Positions 16,557 through 25,743 of a stretch of DNA of 62,327 nucleotides are shown here, one piece after another. The notes beneath the pieces were generated by a model. That model was not told where the DNA came from and made no database searches. It worked only from the letters and a program-made list of their open reading frames with translations. The DNA comes from Bacteroidales bacterium UBA5197. GTDB lineage: Bacteria; Bacteroidota; Bacteroidia; Bacteroidales; Lentimicrobiaceae. The number at the start of each line of letters is the position of its first letter. Position 1 is the first letter of the stretch. The translations under genes were made by a program, and so were the position numbers. The stretch lies in NCBI GenBank assembly GCA_002412885.1, contig DHVX01000007.1, positions 1 to 62,327 on the forward strand, written 5' to 3'.

Positions 16557-16874
16557 TCAGAGCAATTTCTCGAGCTTGGCAACAAGAACAGATTTAGGTA
16601 CTGCACCTACCTGTTTGTCAGCAATTTCACCGTTTTTAAAAAACAGTATGGTTGGGATATTGCGGATTCCGTATTTGGCAGTTATACCTGGATTGCTGTC
16701 AACATCCAGTTTTCCGATAACTGCGCGGCCTTCGAATTCGTGGCTCATTTCCTCAACAAGAGGTCCTACCATACGACAGGGTCCACACCACTCAGCCCAA
16801 AGGTCAACTATTGCCGGTTTATCTGATTTTAAAACGACTTCTTCGAAATTCGCATCGGTCAATTCAATAGCCAT
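16557..16874 (-). CDS. trxA: Thioredoxin
   Basis: A 105-residue thioredoxin with the redox-active site WCGPC (Trp29-Cys33), the cis-proline region NIPTILFF and the GEIADKQVGAVPK segment of the standard fold. It is a cytoplasmic disulfide reductase supplying electrons to ribonucleotide reductase, methionine sulfoxide reductase and peroxiredoxins. It follows dnaE on the same strand by about 115 bases, an order common in Bacteroidota, so the two are probably co-transcribed. Confidence 0.95.
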   Translation of the reverse strand: MAIELTDANFEEVVLKSDKPAIVDLWAEWCGPCRMVGPLVEEMSHEFEGRAVIGKLDVDSNPGITAKYGIRNIPTILFFKNGEIADKQVGAVPKSVLVAKLEKLL

Positions 16875-16990
16875 AATCTTTTTATGATTTAAGGTTCAAC
16901 AATTTGGTTGGGGTTCAAAGATAACGCATTTTTTATCGTTGGGTTTACCACCGAAGGAATTTTATTGAAAATTTACTTCTTCGCTGAATA

Positions 16991-19900
16991 CTATCCCAGC
17001 GTAATACCAATGTATTCAAAGGGTTTAAGAGCAGCAACCAAGTTTCGGGGATTAACCCTTAAACGGGAAGGCAGCTTTACTGCAACTCTGTTCAGTTCGT
17101 CGAGAATGTTGATGTATAAAGGTGTGTTACCTTTGGCTGATTCCATGATGCTTCGCAATTGCACAACCAGAGGTTCAGTGACATCTCTCACACCGATAGC
17201 AAGCGTAATGTTTTTGGTGAGTTTATCAATTGACTCAGCCAGCAGACTGATGTTGGAGACTTTGAGTTCAATCTGATCAGAATCGCGAAATCTTTTCTGC
17301 ACCGAACCACTTACAATCAGCGACAAACCAGGAACCATCAAATGCCTGAACTTCAGATAATCATCAGAAAACATGGTAAGCTGAACCGAGTCGTTATGAT
17401 CTTCAATGGTAAATATCCCGAAAAGGGTATTGTTCTTACTGGTTCGTTCAATGGCTGTGGTAACAATTCCGGCAATGGTAACCGGATGTCCCAACAATCG
17501 TCTGATGTTTTCCTCTCTGATGTCACTAACTTCATTTTTACAGAAGGCATTGATTTCAAGGCGATAATCATCTAATGGATGCCCTGACATGAAGAAACCG
17601 GTTACTTCCTTTTCGTTTCGGAGCTGTTCAAAATTGCTCCACGGTTCGCAATCGGGAATGGTTACTTCGGGCATTTCAACTTCAGAAGCGCCTCCAAACA
17701 GACTCACCTGCATTCCAAGCTTTTGCGCCTGGTAATCAGAGGCATGACGAAGAACTTTATCCAGAAAAGTTGGTCCATCGGGCACATCCTGATAAAAATA
17801 CTGCGCCCTGTGTGTACCTTCGAAAGTATCAAATGCGCCGGCATTGGCAAGTGCATCAAGACTGCGGCGGTTAATGGTACGCAGGTTTACTCGACGGGTT
17901 AGATCAACGATATCTTTAAACGGGCCATTGGCTGCACGCTCTTCCATCATTGCAACTACTGCATTTTCACCAACGCCTTTCACAGCGCCCATTCCAAAGC
18001 GAATCTGTCCGCTTTTATTCACAGCAAAGTTGTAACCCGACTCATTTACATCCGGCCCCAGAACCGGAATTCCCATACGACGGGTTTCATCAATAAAGAA
18101 GGTAATCTTTTTGATATCGCTGAGGTTGTGGGTAAGCACAGCGGCCATATATTCGGCAGGGTAATGCGCTTTAAGATAAGCTGTCTGAAAAGCTACATAA
18201 GCATAACAGGTTGAGTGTGACTTATTGAAGGCATAAGCTGCAAAAGCTTCCCAATCAGTCCAGACTTTTTCACAGGCTTTCAGATCGAGGTTATTGGTTT
18301 TGCAACCTGCCATGAATTTGCCCTTTTTCTCATCCAGGGTTTTACGGTCTTTTTTACCCATTGCTTTGCGCAAAGTATCGGCATCGCCTTTGGTAAAACC
18401 GCCGAGCTTCTGCGAAAGAAGCATCACCTGCTCCTGATAAACAGTAATTCCGTAGGTTTCTTCAAGATATTCCTCAAGTTCAGGAAGGTCGTAAACCACT
18501 TTTTCGCGGCCGAACTTACGGTTGATAAAGTTGGGAATATAATCCATAGGGCCCGGCCTGTAAAGGGCATTCATGGCAATCAGATCCTCAAATTTATCGG
18601 GTTTCAGTTCGCGGAGGTGTTTCTGCATTCCTGCCGACTCAAACTGGAAGGTTCCGTTGGTTTCACCCCGCTGATAAAGTTCGAATGTTTTAGGGTCTTC
18701 CAGAGGAACATTTTCAATATCAACTTTAACACCGTGATTTTCTTCAATAAGGCGGAGACAATCTCTGATGATTGTCAGGGTTTTGAGTCCCAGAAAGTCC
18801 ATCTTGATAACACCGGCATTTTCAATTTCTTTGCCTTCGAACTGTGTGATAAGTAGCTCAGATTCTTTTGAAGTCAGTACCGGAATGATATCCGTAAGGT
18901 CAGATGGCGCAATGATGATTCCTGCGGCATGTATTCCAGTGCTTCTTACGGAACCTTCAAGGCGTATGGCTTCGCGAAGAACTTCGGCCTGAAGGTCTTT
19001 GCCTTTGGCAATTTCGCGCAGCTTTTTAACATCTTCAAGGTCTTCGTTCTGAAGACCTTCTTTTTCTTTCAGACCACCGGGACCTTCAATGGGTGCAAGC
19101 ATAACACGGCGGAGTTCAATACCCGGTTTTTCCGGAACAAGTTTAGCCAGATAATTCGCATCATTCAGATGAAGATCGAGCACCCGCGCCACATCTTTGA
19201 TCGAACTTTTAGCAGCCATTGATCCAAAGGTAACGATTTGAGCCACCTGGTTCCGGCCATATTTTTCCACCACATAGTCAATGACTTTCTGGCGGCCTTC
19301 ATCGTCAAAATCGGTATCGATATCGGGCATACTCTTTCGATCGGGATTCAGAAACCTTTCGAACAGCAAATTGTACTTTATCGGATCAATACTTGTAATT
19401 CCGATACAATATGCAACAACTGAACCTGCCGCTGAACCACGGCCGGGCCCGATAAAAACACCTAGATCGCGGCCAGCTTTAATAAAGTCAGATACAATAA
19501 GAAAATACCCGGTAAATCCCATCTGCCGGATTACATTAAGCTCAAAATCAATTCGATCGGTGATTTCCGATGACATTACTTCGTAGCGTTGTCTGGCTCC
19601 CTGAAAGGTTAAATGATGCAGATATTCAAACTGGTCAGTATAACCGGGAGGCAAAGCAAAATGCGGAAGCATAATGTCCTTATGCAGGTCGAGAAATTCA
19701 ACTTTATCAGCTATTTCATTTGTATTGTCGATAGCTTCAGGAAGATCGAAAAAAAGCTCCGACATTTCAGCCGTTGTTTTGAAATAGAACTGATCGTTAT
19801 AGAATGCAAATCGCTTGCCTTTGGTCGAACTTTCCTCGTCGTTGTAGTCTTTTAAAGTGGGGGTGCTCTTTTTTTCACCAGTATTGACACAAAGTAAAAT

Positions 19901-20581
19901 GTCGTGGGCTTCATAAAAGTCCTTTTCAACATAATGTGTGTCGTTTGTAGCAATAATTTTTACGTTGTATTTGCGTGCAAATTTTATCAGCACTTCATTT
20001 GCTTTGTCCTGATCAGGAATTCCATGACGCTGTAGTTCAACATAATAATCTTCACCAAAAACATCGAGCCACCATTTAAAAACCCGTTCACCTTCTTCTT
20101 CACTTTTGTGTAAAATTGCCCTGGGAACTTCCGCAGCAAGGCAACAGGTGGTTGCAATCAATCCTTTATGATATCTGAGAATCAATTCCTTATCAATACG
20201 GGGATATTTGCTGTAAAAGCCCTCCATAAAGCCGAGGGAGCAGAGTTTGATCAGGTTGTTATAACCTTCCTGATTTTTTGCAAGCAACAGCTGATGCGAG
20301 CGCATATCCTTCAGCTCGCGGGTAAATTGTTTGCGATGACGATCTTCTACAAGGTAAAACTCACATCCGACAATGGGTTTTATGATTGGTGGTTCACCCT
20401 TCTTATTATATTTATTGGCTTCCGCGACAAACTTAAACACACCAAACATATTCCCGTGATCGGTCAGTGCAATGGCGGGCATTTTATCCTTTACGGCCTT
20501 TTCATACATCTGATTGATCTCAGATGCACCATCAAGAATTGAATATTTCGAGTGAACGTGAAGATGTGTGAATTTATTCAT
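16991..20581 (-). CDS. dnaE: DNA polymerase III alpha subunit
   Basis: A 1196-residue replicative polymerase. The N-terminal PHP domain starts at once (THLHVHSKYSILDG) and keeps its His/Asp metal ligands, which suggests it can still bind metal. The polymerase core carries the catalytic PDIDTDF with Asp420 and Asp422, and the Palm/thumb segments GPGRGSAAGSVVAY and GTFQFESAGMQKHL. Helix-hairpin-helix and OB domains follow (VKGVGENAVVAMMEE; VTIAGIVT). The length is as expected for DnaE1. It lacks an epsilon exonuclease domain. It is upstream of trxA on the same strand. Confidence 0.97.
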   Translation of the reverse strand: MNKFTHLHVHSKYSILDGASEINQMYEKAVKDKMPAIALTDHGNMFGVFKFVAEANKYNKKGEPPIIKPIVGCEFYLVEDRHRKQFTRELKDMRSHQLLLAKNQEGYNNLIKLCSLGFMEGFYSKYPRIDKELILRYHKGLIATTCCLAAEVPRAILHKSEEEGERVFKWWLDVFGEDYYVELQRHGIPDQDKANEVLIKFARKYNVKIIATNDTHYVEKDFYEAHDILLCVNTGEKKSTPTLKDYNDEESSTKGKRFAFYNDQFYFKTTAEMSELFFDLPEAIDNTNEIADKVEFLDLHKDIMLPHFALPPGYTDQFEYLHHLTFQGARQRYEVMSSEITDRIDFELNVIRQMGFTGYFLIVSDFIKAGRDLGVFIGPGRGSAAGSVVAYCIGITSIDPIKYNLLFERFLNPDRKSMPDIDTDFDDEGRQKVIDYVVEKYGRNQVAQIVTFGSMAAKSSIKDVARVLDLHLNDANYLAKLVPEKPGIELRRVMLAPIEGPGGLKEKEGLQNEDLEDVKKLREIAKGKDLQAEVLREAIRLEGSVRSTGIHAAGIIIAPSDLTDIIPVLTSKESELLITQFEGKEIENAGVIKMDFLGLKTLTIIRDCLRLIEENHGVKVDIENVPLEDPKTFELYQRGETNGTFQFESAGMQKHLRELKPDKFEDLIAMNALYRPGPMDYIPNFINRKFGREKVVYDLPELEEYLEETYGITVYQEQVMLLSQKLGGFTKGDADTLRKAMGKKDRKTLDEKKGKFMAGCKTNNLDLKACEKVWTDWEAFAAYAFNKSHSTCYAYVAFQTAYLKAHYPAEYMAAVLTHNLSDIKKITFFIDETRRMGIPVLGPDVNESGYNFAVNKSGQIRFGMGAVKGVGENAVVAMMEERAANGPFKDIVDLTRRVNLRTINRRSLDALANAGAFDTFEGTHRAQYFYQDVPDGPTFLDKVLRHASDYQAQKLGMQVSLFGGASEVEMPEVTIPDCEPWSNFEQLRNEKEVTGFFMSGHPLDDYRLEINAFCKNEVSDIREENIRRLLGHPVTIAGIVTTAIERTSKNNTLFGIFTIEDHNDSVQLTMFSDDYLKFRHLMVPGLSLIVSGSVQKRFRDSDQIELKVSNISLLAESIDKLTKNITLAIGVRDVTEPLVVQLRSIMESAKGNTPLYINILDELNRVAVKLPSRLRVNPRNLVAALKPFEYIGITLG

Positions 20582-20747
20582 AAAAATAATCAGTCAACAG
20601 GATTCGTTGGTTTCCTGAAATATAAAAAAGATTAGCAATCAAAGTGATACGGTAATGCAAATGATGAAAATAATTGCAGAAACCTGGTTTGTGGTTGGTA
20701 AAATTACTGAAAAGTCAGGTAGCAATTCTGAGATGTTGATAAAAAAA
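20582..20747. other. Upstream part of the dnaE/GT51 divergent spacer
   Basis: Together with the word array at 20748-20980 this makes up the 438-base spacer between divergent dnaE and the GT51 gene. The part nearest dnaE is AT-rich and has no recognisable structure; a dnaE promoter must lie here. The rest is the repeat array listed separately. Confidence 0.6.
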
Positions 20748-20980
20748 GGTTGAGGTTGAGGCTGAGGTTAAGGTTAAGGTTAAGGTTGAGGTTGAGAATT
20801 TTGGATTTCGGATTTCGGATTTCGGATTTACATTCGGTGAGTTCCGCTTCGCTTCGGTTTGGATTTTGGATTTTGGTTGAGAGTAAGGTTGAGGTTGTGG
20901 TGAGGTTCTCCTTGTCTCCCAGTCTCCTGGTCCCCTTGTCTTGAATTCCTTGTCTCCCTGTCCCCTTGTCCCCATGTCTT
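20748..20980. repeat. Composite word array (ggttgag, ggatttcgg, core, ccttgtctcc words)
   Basis: Seven ggttgag/ggttaag words (20748-20796) are followed by ggatttcgg words (20799-20825) and a copy of the 51-base core seen at 15256 and 15350 (20824-20874). Then come more ggttgag words (to about 20908) and a run of ccttgtctccc/ccccttgtc words (20910-20980). The same ccttgtctcc words reappear inside the V-ATPase operon at 36701. Word types and order partly mirror the array at 15200, with the ctcaac run inverted. Confidence 0.88.
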
Positions 20981-20992
20981 ATCTCAATGGCT

Positions 20993-21000
20993 TATCTTTG
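20993..21000 (+). promoter_or_regulatory. Probable minus-7 box of the GT51 gene
   Basis: tatctttg fits the Bacteroidota minus-7 consensus TAnnTTTG and lies 19 bases before the GT51 start codon. The nearest upstream TTG is in the ccttgtc word array (20966-20968), 24 bases away, slightly more than the usual 19-21. The last words of the array may thus supply the minus-33 element; this is inference. Confidence 0.5.
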
Positions 21001-21019
21001 CAGAATCTAACACCTCAAA

Positions 21020-22984
21020 ATGCGCGCTCAGATGCACATCAGCAAACGCTACAAAATTGGCTTACTTATTCTTGCTTCTGTTGTATTGATTATTCTCTTT
21101 GCAGGATTTCTCAGCAGAAACAGGATGTTGAACCATATGCTGAATGCGAGAATCGCTGTAGTTGAAAAAAGTACCGGTGTATCTGTTGCTTTTGGGAAAG
21201 CCCGGTTTTCGGGAATAAACAGCATAATAATCCAAAACCTGAGCATAAATCCGCCGGTTGGCGATACTTTGATGAGGGTGAATAACATCAAAGTAAGCAT
21301 CAGTCCCATGGCGCTGCTTAGAATGAAATTAAAGTTGGGATATGCTGAGATCAACCGTCCGGTGATAACACTCAGGCGCGACGGTGATGAAAGCAATTAC
21401 ATGTTTCTGCTTGAAAACCAATCAGATTCTACGAAAAAAGTTACAACCGATTCCACAGAAACCAATTATAAACTAAAGATTGACCGACTGTTCAGCCTGG
21501 TATTCAATTACATTCCGGGAAGTATAAGAATAAAAAATGCTGAAGCTGAAGCCAACATCAATCAGCATCATTTGTCTTTCAGGATGAATGATGTATTGAT
21601 TGATGATCATGAGTTTACGACAAGAATTGAAGTTACTGAGGATAGTCTGAAAAGTCAGTGGAAAGTGGGTGGACTGATCAATGCGGACGAAAGAACTGTC
21701 GGATTAAAAGTTTCCGGAATACAACCCGAAGCGGTTCGTTTTCCATTCATTCAGAGCAAATGGGGGTTGCTCCTTGCTTTTGACTCCCTGAGCATTAACC
21801 TGAGTTACAAGCAACTTTCCGATACGGTATCTCAGTTAAAAGGCAGTGTAAAAACATGGAATCAGGTGGTAAATCATGTCAGGATATCACCTGAGGATGT
21901 AAATCTTACCGTTGGAGCTTCTGCTTTTAGTGTGAATATCGGAAAAACATGGGCCGAAATCGACAGTGCAACCTCAATCACTTACAACCGGCAATCATTC
22001 AGGCTTTTTGCACGAATTGACAATTCGCCGCAGAAGCGTTTCCGCATTCGTATTCATGAGCCTGATTTTGATGCCTCCGATTTTTTCGGATCATTGCCTG
22101 CCGGTTTGTTCACAAATCTTGCCGGAATTAAAGTAAAAGGCAGGCTCGGATTCATCCTGAATTTCGACTACGAAACTCAAAATCCGGATTCACTGCTTTT
22201 TCACGCTGCACTTACATCCAAAGGATTTTCGGTGCTTCATTACGGGGCAACTGATTTTCGGCATATTAACAGTGAATTTGCATACACCGCTTATGAAAAA
22301 GGTCACGCTGTGCGGACTTTTCTGGTTAGCCCTGCAAATCCGAATTTCAGGAGACTTGATCAGATTCCGCTTAATCTTCAGCGTGCAATTATGACTTCGG
22401 AAGATGGAGCATTTTTCCACCACAGAGGTTTTCTGCCCGATGCCATCCGCGAAAGCATCATCACCAACATCAAAGAAAAACGATTTGCACGTGGCGGAAG
22501 TACCATCAGTATGCAACTGGTGAAGAATGTATTTCTGACCCGAAACAAAACCATCACCCGAAAAGTGGAGGAAATGCTGATAACCTGGCTGATTGAATCG
22601 CAACGTTTGGTTAGCAAAGACCGAATGTTTGAAGTTTACCTGAATGTGATTGAAACGGGTCCAATGGTTTACGGAGTGAATGAAGCTGCAAAATTCTACT
22701 TTAATAAGGATGTAGCTAAGCTTACGCTGGCAGAAAGTATCTACATCGCCAGCATTGTGCCAAAACCAAAATGGTTCAGGTATTCGTTCGACCAAAACGG
22801 TGAATTGCGTGAACACCTGATTGGATATTACGAACTGGTTTCATCTAAAATGCTGCGGAAAGAGTGGATCAGTCAGGAAGAATTTGATCATTTGCAAGCC
22901 CGGGTTGAACTGAAAGGACCGGCCAGAAATCAGGTTGTGCCGGATGAGCCATTGCCTGAGATTGATGAGGAGGAGGGGATTTAA
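21020..22984 (+). CDS. Monofunctional GT51 peptidoglycan glycosyltransferase with long AsmA-like N-terminus
   Basis: A 654-residue inner-membrane protein. One N-terminal transmembrane helix (ILASVVLIILFAGFL) is followed by about 400 residues of beta-rich sequence resembling AsmA-type domains (IQNLSINPPVGDTLMRVNNIKVSI). The C-terminal glycosyltransferase 51 domain (about 440-630) has the catalytic Glu461 in TSEDGAFFHHRG, then GGSTISMQLVKN and RKVEEMLITWLIE. GT51 enzymes polymerise lipid II into glycan strands. There is no transpeptidase domain, so cross-linking must be done by others. This fusion of an envelope-lipid-trafficking-like domain with a glycosyltransferase is unlike normal PBP1 or MtgA. 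It is monocistronic. Confidence 0.85.
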   Translation: MRAQMHISKRYKIGLLILASVVLIILFAGFLSRNRMLNHMLNARIAVVEKSTGVSVAFGKARFSGINSIIIQNLSINPPVGDTLMRVNNIKVSISPMALLRMKLKLGYAEINRPVITLRRDGDESNYMFLLENQSDSTKKVTTDSTETNYKLKIDRLFSLVFNYIPGSIRIKNAEAEANINQHHLSFRMNDVLIDDHEFTTRIEVTEDSLKSQWKVGGLINADERTVGLKVSGIQPEAVRFPFIQSKWGLLLAFDSLSINLSYKQLSDTVSQLKGSVKTWNQVVNHVRISPEDVNLTVGASAFSVNIGKTWAEIDSATSITYNRQSFRLFARIDNSPQKRFRIRIHEPDFDASDFFGSLPAGLFTNLAGIKVKGRLGFILNFDYETQNPDSLLFHAALTSKGFSVLHYGATDFRHINSEFAYTAYEKGHAVRTFLVSPANPNFRRLDQIPLNLQRAIMTSEDGAFFHHRGFLPDAIRESIITNIKEKRFARGGSTISMQLVKNVFLTRNKTITRKVEEMLITWLIESQRLVSKDRMFEVYLNVIETGPMVYGVNEAAKFYFNKDVAKLTLAESIYIASIVPKPKWFRYSFDQNGELREHLIGYYELVSSKMLRKEWISQEEFDHLQARVELKGPARNQVVPDEPLPEIDEEEGI

Positions 22985-23240
22985 GTGAAAAATGAAAAAT
23001 GAAAAATGAAAAGATAAAAGTGAAAAGATAAAAGATAAAAGTGAAAAGTGCCATTCGACATGGTTCGACAAAAAGCTCACCAACCAGCTCAGGGACCCAA
23101 AAGTGAAAAGTGAAAAGTGAAAAATGAAAAATGAAAAATGAAAAGATAAAAGTAAAAAGATAAAAGATAAAAGTGAAATGATGAAAGTAAAAGTAAAAAG
23201 TGAAAAGTTTTTCACTACTCATCTCTCACTTTTCACTCTT
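22985..23240. repeat. Word array of gaaaaatgaaaagataaaag type with inverted right arm
   Basis: The words gtgaaaaatg, gaaaagataaaag and gtgaaaagtg repeat from 22985 to about 23208, directly after the GT51 stop codon. The end (23209-23255) holds inverted words (tttttcactac, ctcacttttcactc, ttcacttctcc), so the arms can pair. A stretch with no words interrupts the left arm at 23049-23098 (ttcgacatggttcgacaa, ctcaccaaccagctcaggg). It resembles yet another dispersed element and looks inserted. The array sits between convergent genes. Confidence 0.85.
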
Positions 23241-23246
23241 TATTCT

Positions 23247-24092
23247 TCACTTCTCCATCTGCTTCCTTATTCCCCATTTAACCCTACCCACCTGAATTGC
23301 TTTTGCTATTCCAAAGATCATCACAAAAGCAAAAATTATGGTTGCACCGGAAGGGATATTCATAAAATAGGAAATGTAAATTCCTGATAAAGAGCCAAAA
23401 ATACCTATTAATGTGGAATACACCATCATTTGCCGGAGGTTGTTGGTGAAAAGATTGGCTGTTGACTGCGGGATGGTAAGAAATGAGATGACCAGAATTA
23501 TGCCCACCACCCTGATGTTCAGCACAATGGTAAGTGCAACCAGACTGATAATTATGTATTTAAAAAGATTTACTGCTATGCGATGCGACCGTGCATATTC
23601 TTCATCAAATGCGATAAAAAGTATGATGTGATAAAAACGGATGAAGAAAATGAGGATCACAGCACTCAGCGCGACCATCAGCCAGAGATCAGTGCGACCA
23701 ACGGTAAGGATACTTCCGAAAAGGTACGACATCAGGTTTGGAGCATAACCGGGCGTCATAAAAACAAATATAATCCCGAGCGCCATCCCGAACGACCACA
23801 AAATACCAATGGCAGAATCTTCGCGCACATTCGTTTTACCTGAAACGTACTCAATACCCAGTGCTGAGAGTATGCTGAAAACCGCAGCGCCAAGCACAGG
23901 ATTAAGTCCCAGATAATAAGCAATTCCAATTCCGCCGAACGATGCATGTGTGATTCCGCCACTTATAAAAACCATGCGTTTTGCCACAATGTAGCTCCCC
24001 ACAACTCCACAGGTAAGGCTGGCCAGAAGCGCGGCAAAAACCGCATTCCGGAAGAATTCATACTCAAAAAGATGAAAAATATTTTCAGTCAT
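23247..24092 (-). CDS. Metal ABC transporter permease (ZnuB/TroC family)
   Basis: A 281-residue polytopic inner-membrane protein with eight to nine hydrophobic segments. It has the family pattern ALLASLTCGVVGSYIVAKRMVFISGGITHASFGGIGIAYYLG at its start and a coupling-helix region around YARSHRIAVNLF. It forms the channel through which the ABC ATPase drives divalent metal uptake. The start at 24092 was chosen because it overlaps the stop of the ATPase gene by 8 bases. The frame extends to 24140, but those residues are antisense/overlapping the ATPase end and look non-native. Last gene of the operon. Confidence 0.9.
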   Translation of the reverse strand: MTENIFHLFEYEFFRNAVFAALLASLTCGVVGSYIVAKRMVFISGGITHASFGGIGIAYYLGLNPVLGAAVFSILSALGIEYVSGKTNVREDSAIGILWSFGMALGIIFVFMTPGYAPNLMSYLFGSILTVGRTDLWLMVALSAVILIFFIRFYHIILFIAFDEEYARSHRIAVNLFKYIIISLVALTIVLNIRVVGIILVISFLTIPQSTANLFTNNLRQMMVYSTLIGIFGSLSGIYISYFMNIPSGATIIFAFVMIFGIAKAIQVGRVKWGIRKQMEK

Positions 24093-24849
24093 GTTTATGA
24101 TCGTGGTGGTGATGTTCACCCAGCACGGTGTGAGGCACATCGCCGTGGGTAATAAGTTGAATCGGACAATTATAAGCTGTTAACTGGCTCTGCGTGATGA
24201 TGTTGGATGGATGATAATGCAGGTTGCGGTTTACACAAGCTATGGTTTTTACATAACTTGTAATGGTTCCCACATCGTGCGATACCATCATTATCGCCAT
24301 TTTATGGTTCAGTTTCCGGAGCAGTTCGTACAGATCGTGCTCAAATTTATTGTCAACAAAAGTATTGGGTTCATCGAGTATAAGCAGTCGCGGCTCCGAA
24401 ATAATGGCCCGGCCCAGAAAAGCACGCTGCATCTGTCCACCGGAAAGCTCTCCTATACTTTTGTTTTTCAGGTGAATAATGCCCATCATTTCGAGAATTT
24501 CAACCGCCCGGGCTTTATCGCTTCGTGTAAATTTCCCATAGCCGCCTTTTGCTGACATGAGTCCTGAAAGTACCACTTCACTTACGGTGATGGGAAAACT
24601 GCGGTCAGTCTGGCTTACCTGTGGCAGATAGCCGATCAGGTTTTCTTTATTGTTGCTATGATAAATTACTTCTCCCTGCATGGGCTGCAGAAGGCCGAGA
24701 ATAAGCTTTACCAGTGTGGTTTTGCCACCGCCGTTCGGCCCGATTACACCGATATAGTCCTGATCAACAATGCTCAGATTGATGTTTCGTAAAACAACAT
24801 CGTCGCTGTAACCGACACTCGCATTGCGTATTTCAACTATTTCTGACAT
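24085..24849 (-). CDS. Metal ABC transporter ATP-binding protein with His-rich tail (ZnuC/TroB family)
   Basis: A 254-residue ATPase with Walker A GPNGGGKTT (near 38), the ABC signature LSGGQMQRAF and Walker B RLLILDEPNT. It ends in an unusual tail, GEHHHHDHKHD, with six histidines and three acidic residues. That tail could bind or sense zinc or a similar metal and may regulate transport. The gene lies between the binding-protein gene and the permease, overlapping the latter. Metal specificity (Zn or Mn) cannot be decided from sequence alone. Confidence 0.92.
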   Translation of the reverse strand: MSEIVEIRNASVGYSDDVVLRNINLSIVDQDYIGVIGPNGGGKTTLVKLILGLLQPMQGEVIYHSNNKENLIGYLPQVSQTDRSFPITVSEVVLSGLMSAKGGYGKFTRSDKARAVEILEMMGIIHLKNKSIGELSGGQMQRAFLGRAIISEPRLLILDEPNTFVDNKFEHDLYELLRKLNHKMAIMMVSHDVGTITSYVKTIACVNRNLHYHPSNIITQSQLTAYNCPIQLITHGDVPHTVLGEHHHHDHKHD

Positions 24850-24864
24850 CGGCGGATGCTTGAT

Positions 24865-25743
24865 TTAACGGGATGAGCCGGCGATTTGCCTGGCAATTGA
24901 AAGCATATTGTTATGCCAGTCGGGGCTGATGGGATTGAATTCTTCAACCTTTGCATTTATCTGGCCGGCAATGGTCAATGCACTTTGTTTGTTGAACTGG
25001 CTTGAAACGAAAATTGTACCTATGTTTTTCTCAGCGGCAATATCAATCAATTGTTTCATATATGCCGGGCTTGGCTCTTTGCCTTCCTGTTCAATGGCAA
25101 TTTGTTCGAGATTGTAATCCCGGGCAAAATATCCCAGCGATGGATGATAAATCATAAAGCTGCGGGTTCCGGAAGTGGCGAGTATTTCTCTGATCTGCTG
25201 ATCAAGTGAATCGAGACTCGCTGAAAAACGCGTTAAGTTGGCTTCAAAGAACTCCGCGTTTTCAGGATCAAGTTCCATTAATCCTTTGGTCATATTTTCG
25301 GCCTGCAATTTAACGGCAGAAACCGATAGCCAGATATGCGGATCAACTCCGCCTGCATGAACATGATCGCCATGAACAATCTCTTCACCAACAATTAGTT
25401 CGAGACGTTTTGAAGTGTTTACAACTTTCATTTCCGGATAATTCTTCACAAGCTTATCCAGCCAGTTGAGCTCAAAATCGAGGTGCCCGAGTTTAAAATA
25501 TGCAACAGATTTTCCGGTTTCTGCCATCTGGCGGGCGGTTGGCTCGTAGGTTTCATGATTGCCTTCTTCCGGAATCAATACGTTAACCTGAAACTTATCA
25601 CCGGCAATTTCCTCAAGAATGGTTTTTTGTGGCAGAATGCTGACTGTAATTATTTTTGCTTCATTTTCAGGGATTTGGGCATTGTTGCACGATGAAAGAA
25701 TTACAAAAGCAAAGAGTGACAGCAGAATGAGAGGCTTATTCAT
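24865..25743 (-). CDS. Metal ABC transporter substrate-binding lipoprotein (ZnuA/TroA family)
   Basis: A 292-residue lipoprotein with signal peptide and lipobox (VILSSCNN). The cluster A-I fold shows its metal ligands: His in EGNHETYEPTARQM, His in GGVDPHIWLSV (preceded by the His-rich loop HGDHVHAGG), His in IYHPSLGYFA, and an acidic ligand in the C-terminal lobe. The loop of extra histidines before DPHIW is typical for zinc-specific ZnuA. First gene of the three-gene operon, 15 bases before the ATPase gene, so expression is probably metal-controlled (Fur/Zur). No operator was recognised. Confidence 0.88.
   Translation of the reverse strand: MNKPLILLSLFAFVILSSCNNAQIPENEAKIITVSILPQKTILEEIAGDKFQVNVLIPEEGNHETYEPTARQMAETGKSVAYFKLGHLDFELNWLDKLVKNYPEMKVVNTSKRLELIVGEEIVHGDHVHAGGVDPHIWLSVSAVKLQAENMTKGLMELDPENAEFFEANLTRFSASLDSLDQQIREILATSGTRSFMIYHPSLGYFARDYNLEQIAIEQEGKEPSPAYMKQLIDIAAEKNIGTIFVSSQFNKQSALTIAGQINAKVEEFNPISPDWHNNMLSIARQIAGSSR

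Noticed and set aside
20715..20975. Open frames with RLRLRLRLRLR and similar content
   Set aside because: Low-complexity artefacts of the ggttgag and ccttgtc words.
22841..23222. Phe/Ser-rich minus-strand frames (FIFHFSLFTF-type)
   Set aside because: They are antisense readings of the gaaaaatg array.
24093..24140. Extended N-terminus of the metal permease
   Set aside because: It overlaps the end of the ATPase gene and codes for MCLTPCWVNITTT, which is not a membrane protein start. The start at 24092 makes the usual 8-base overlap.
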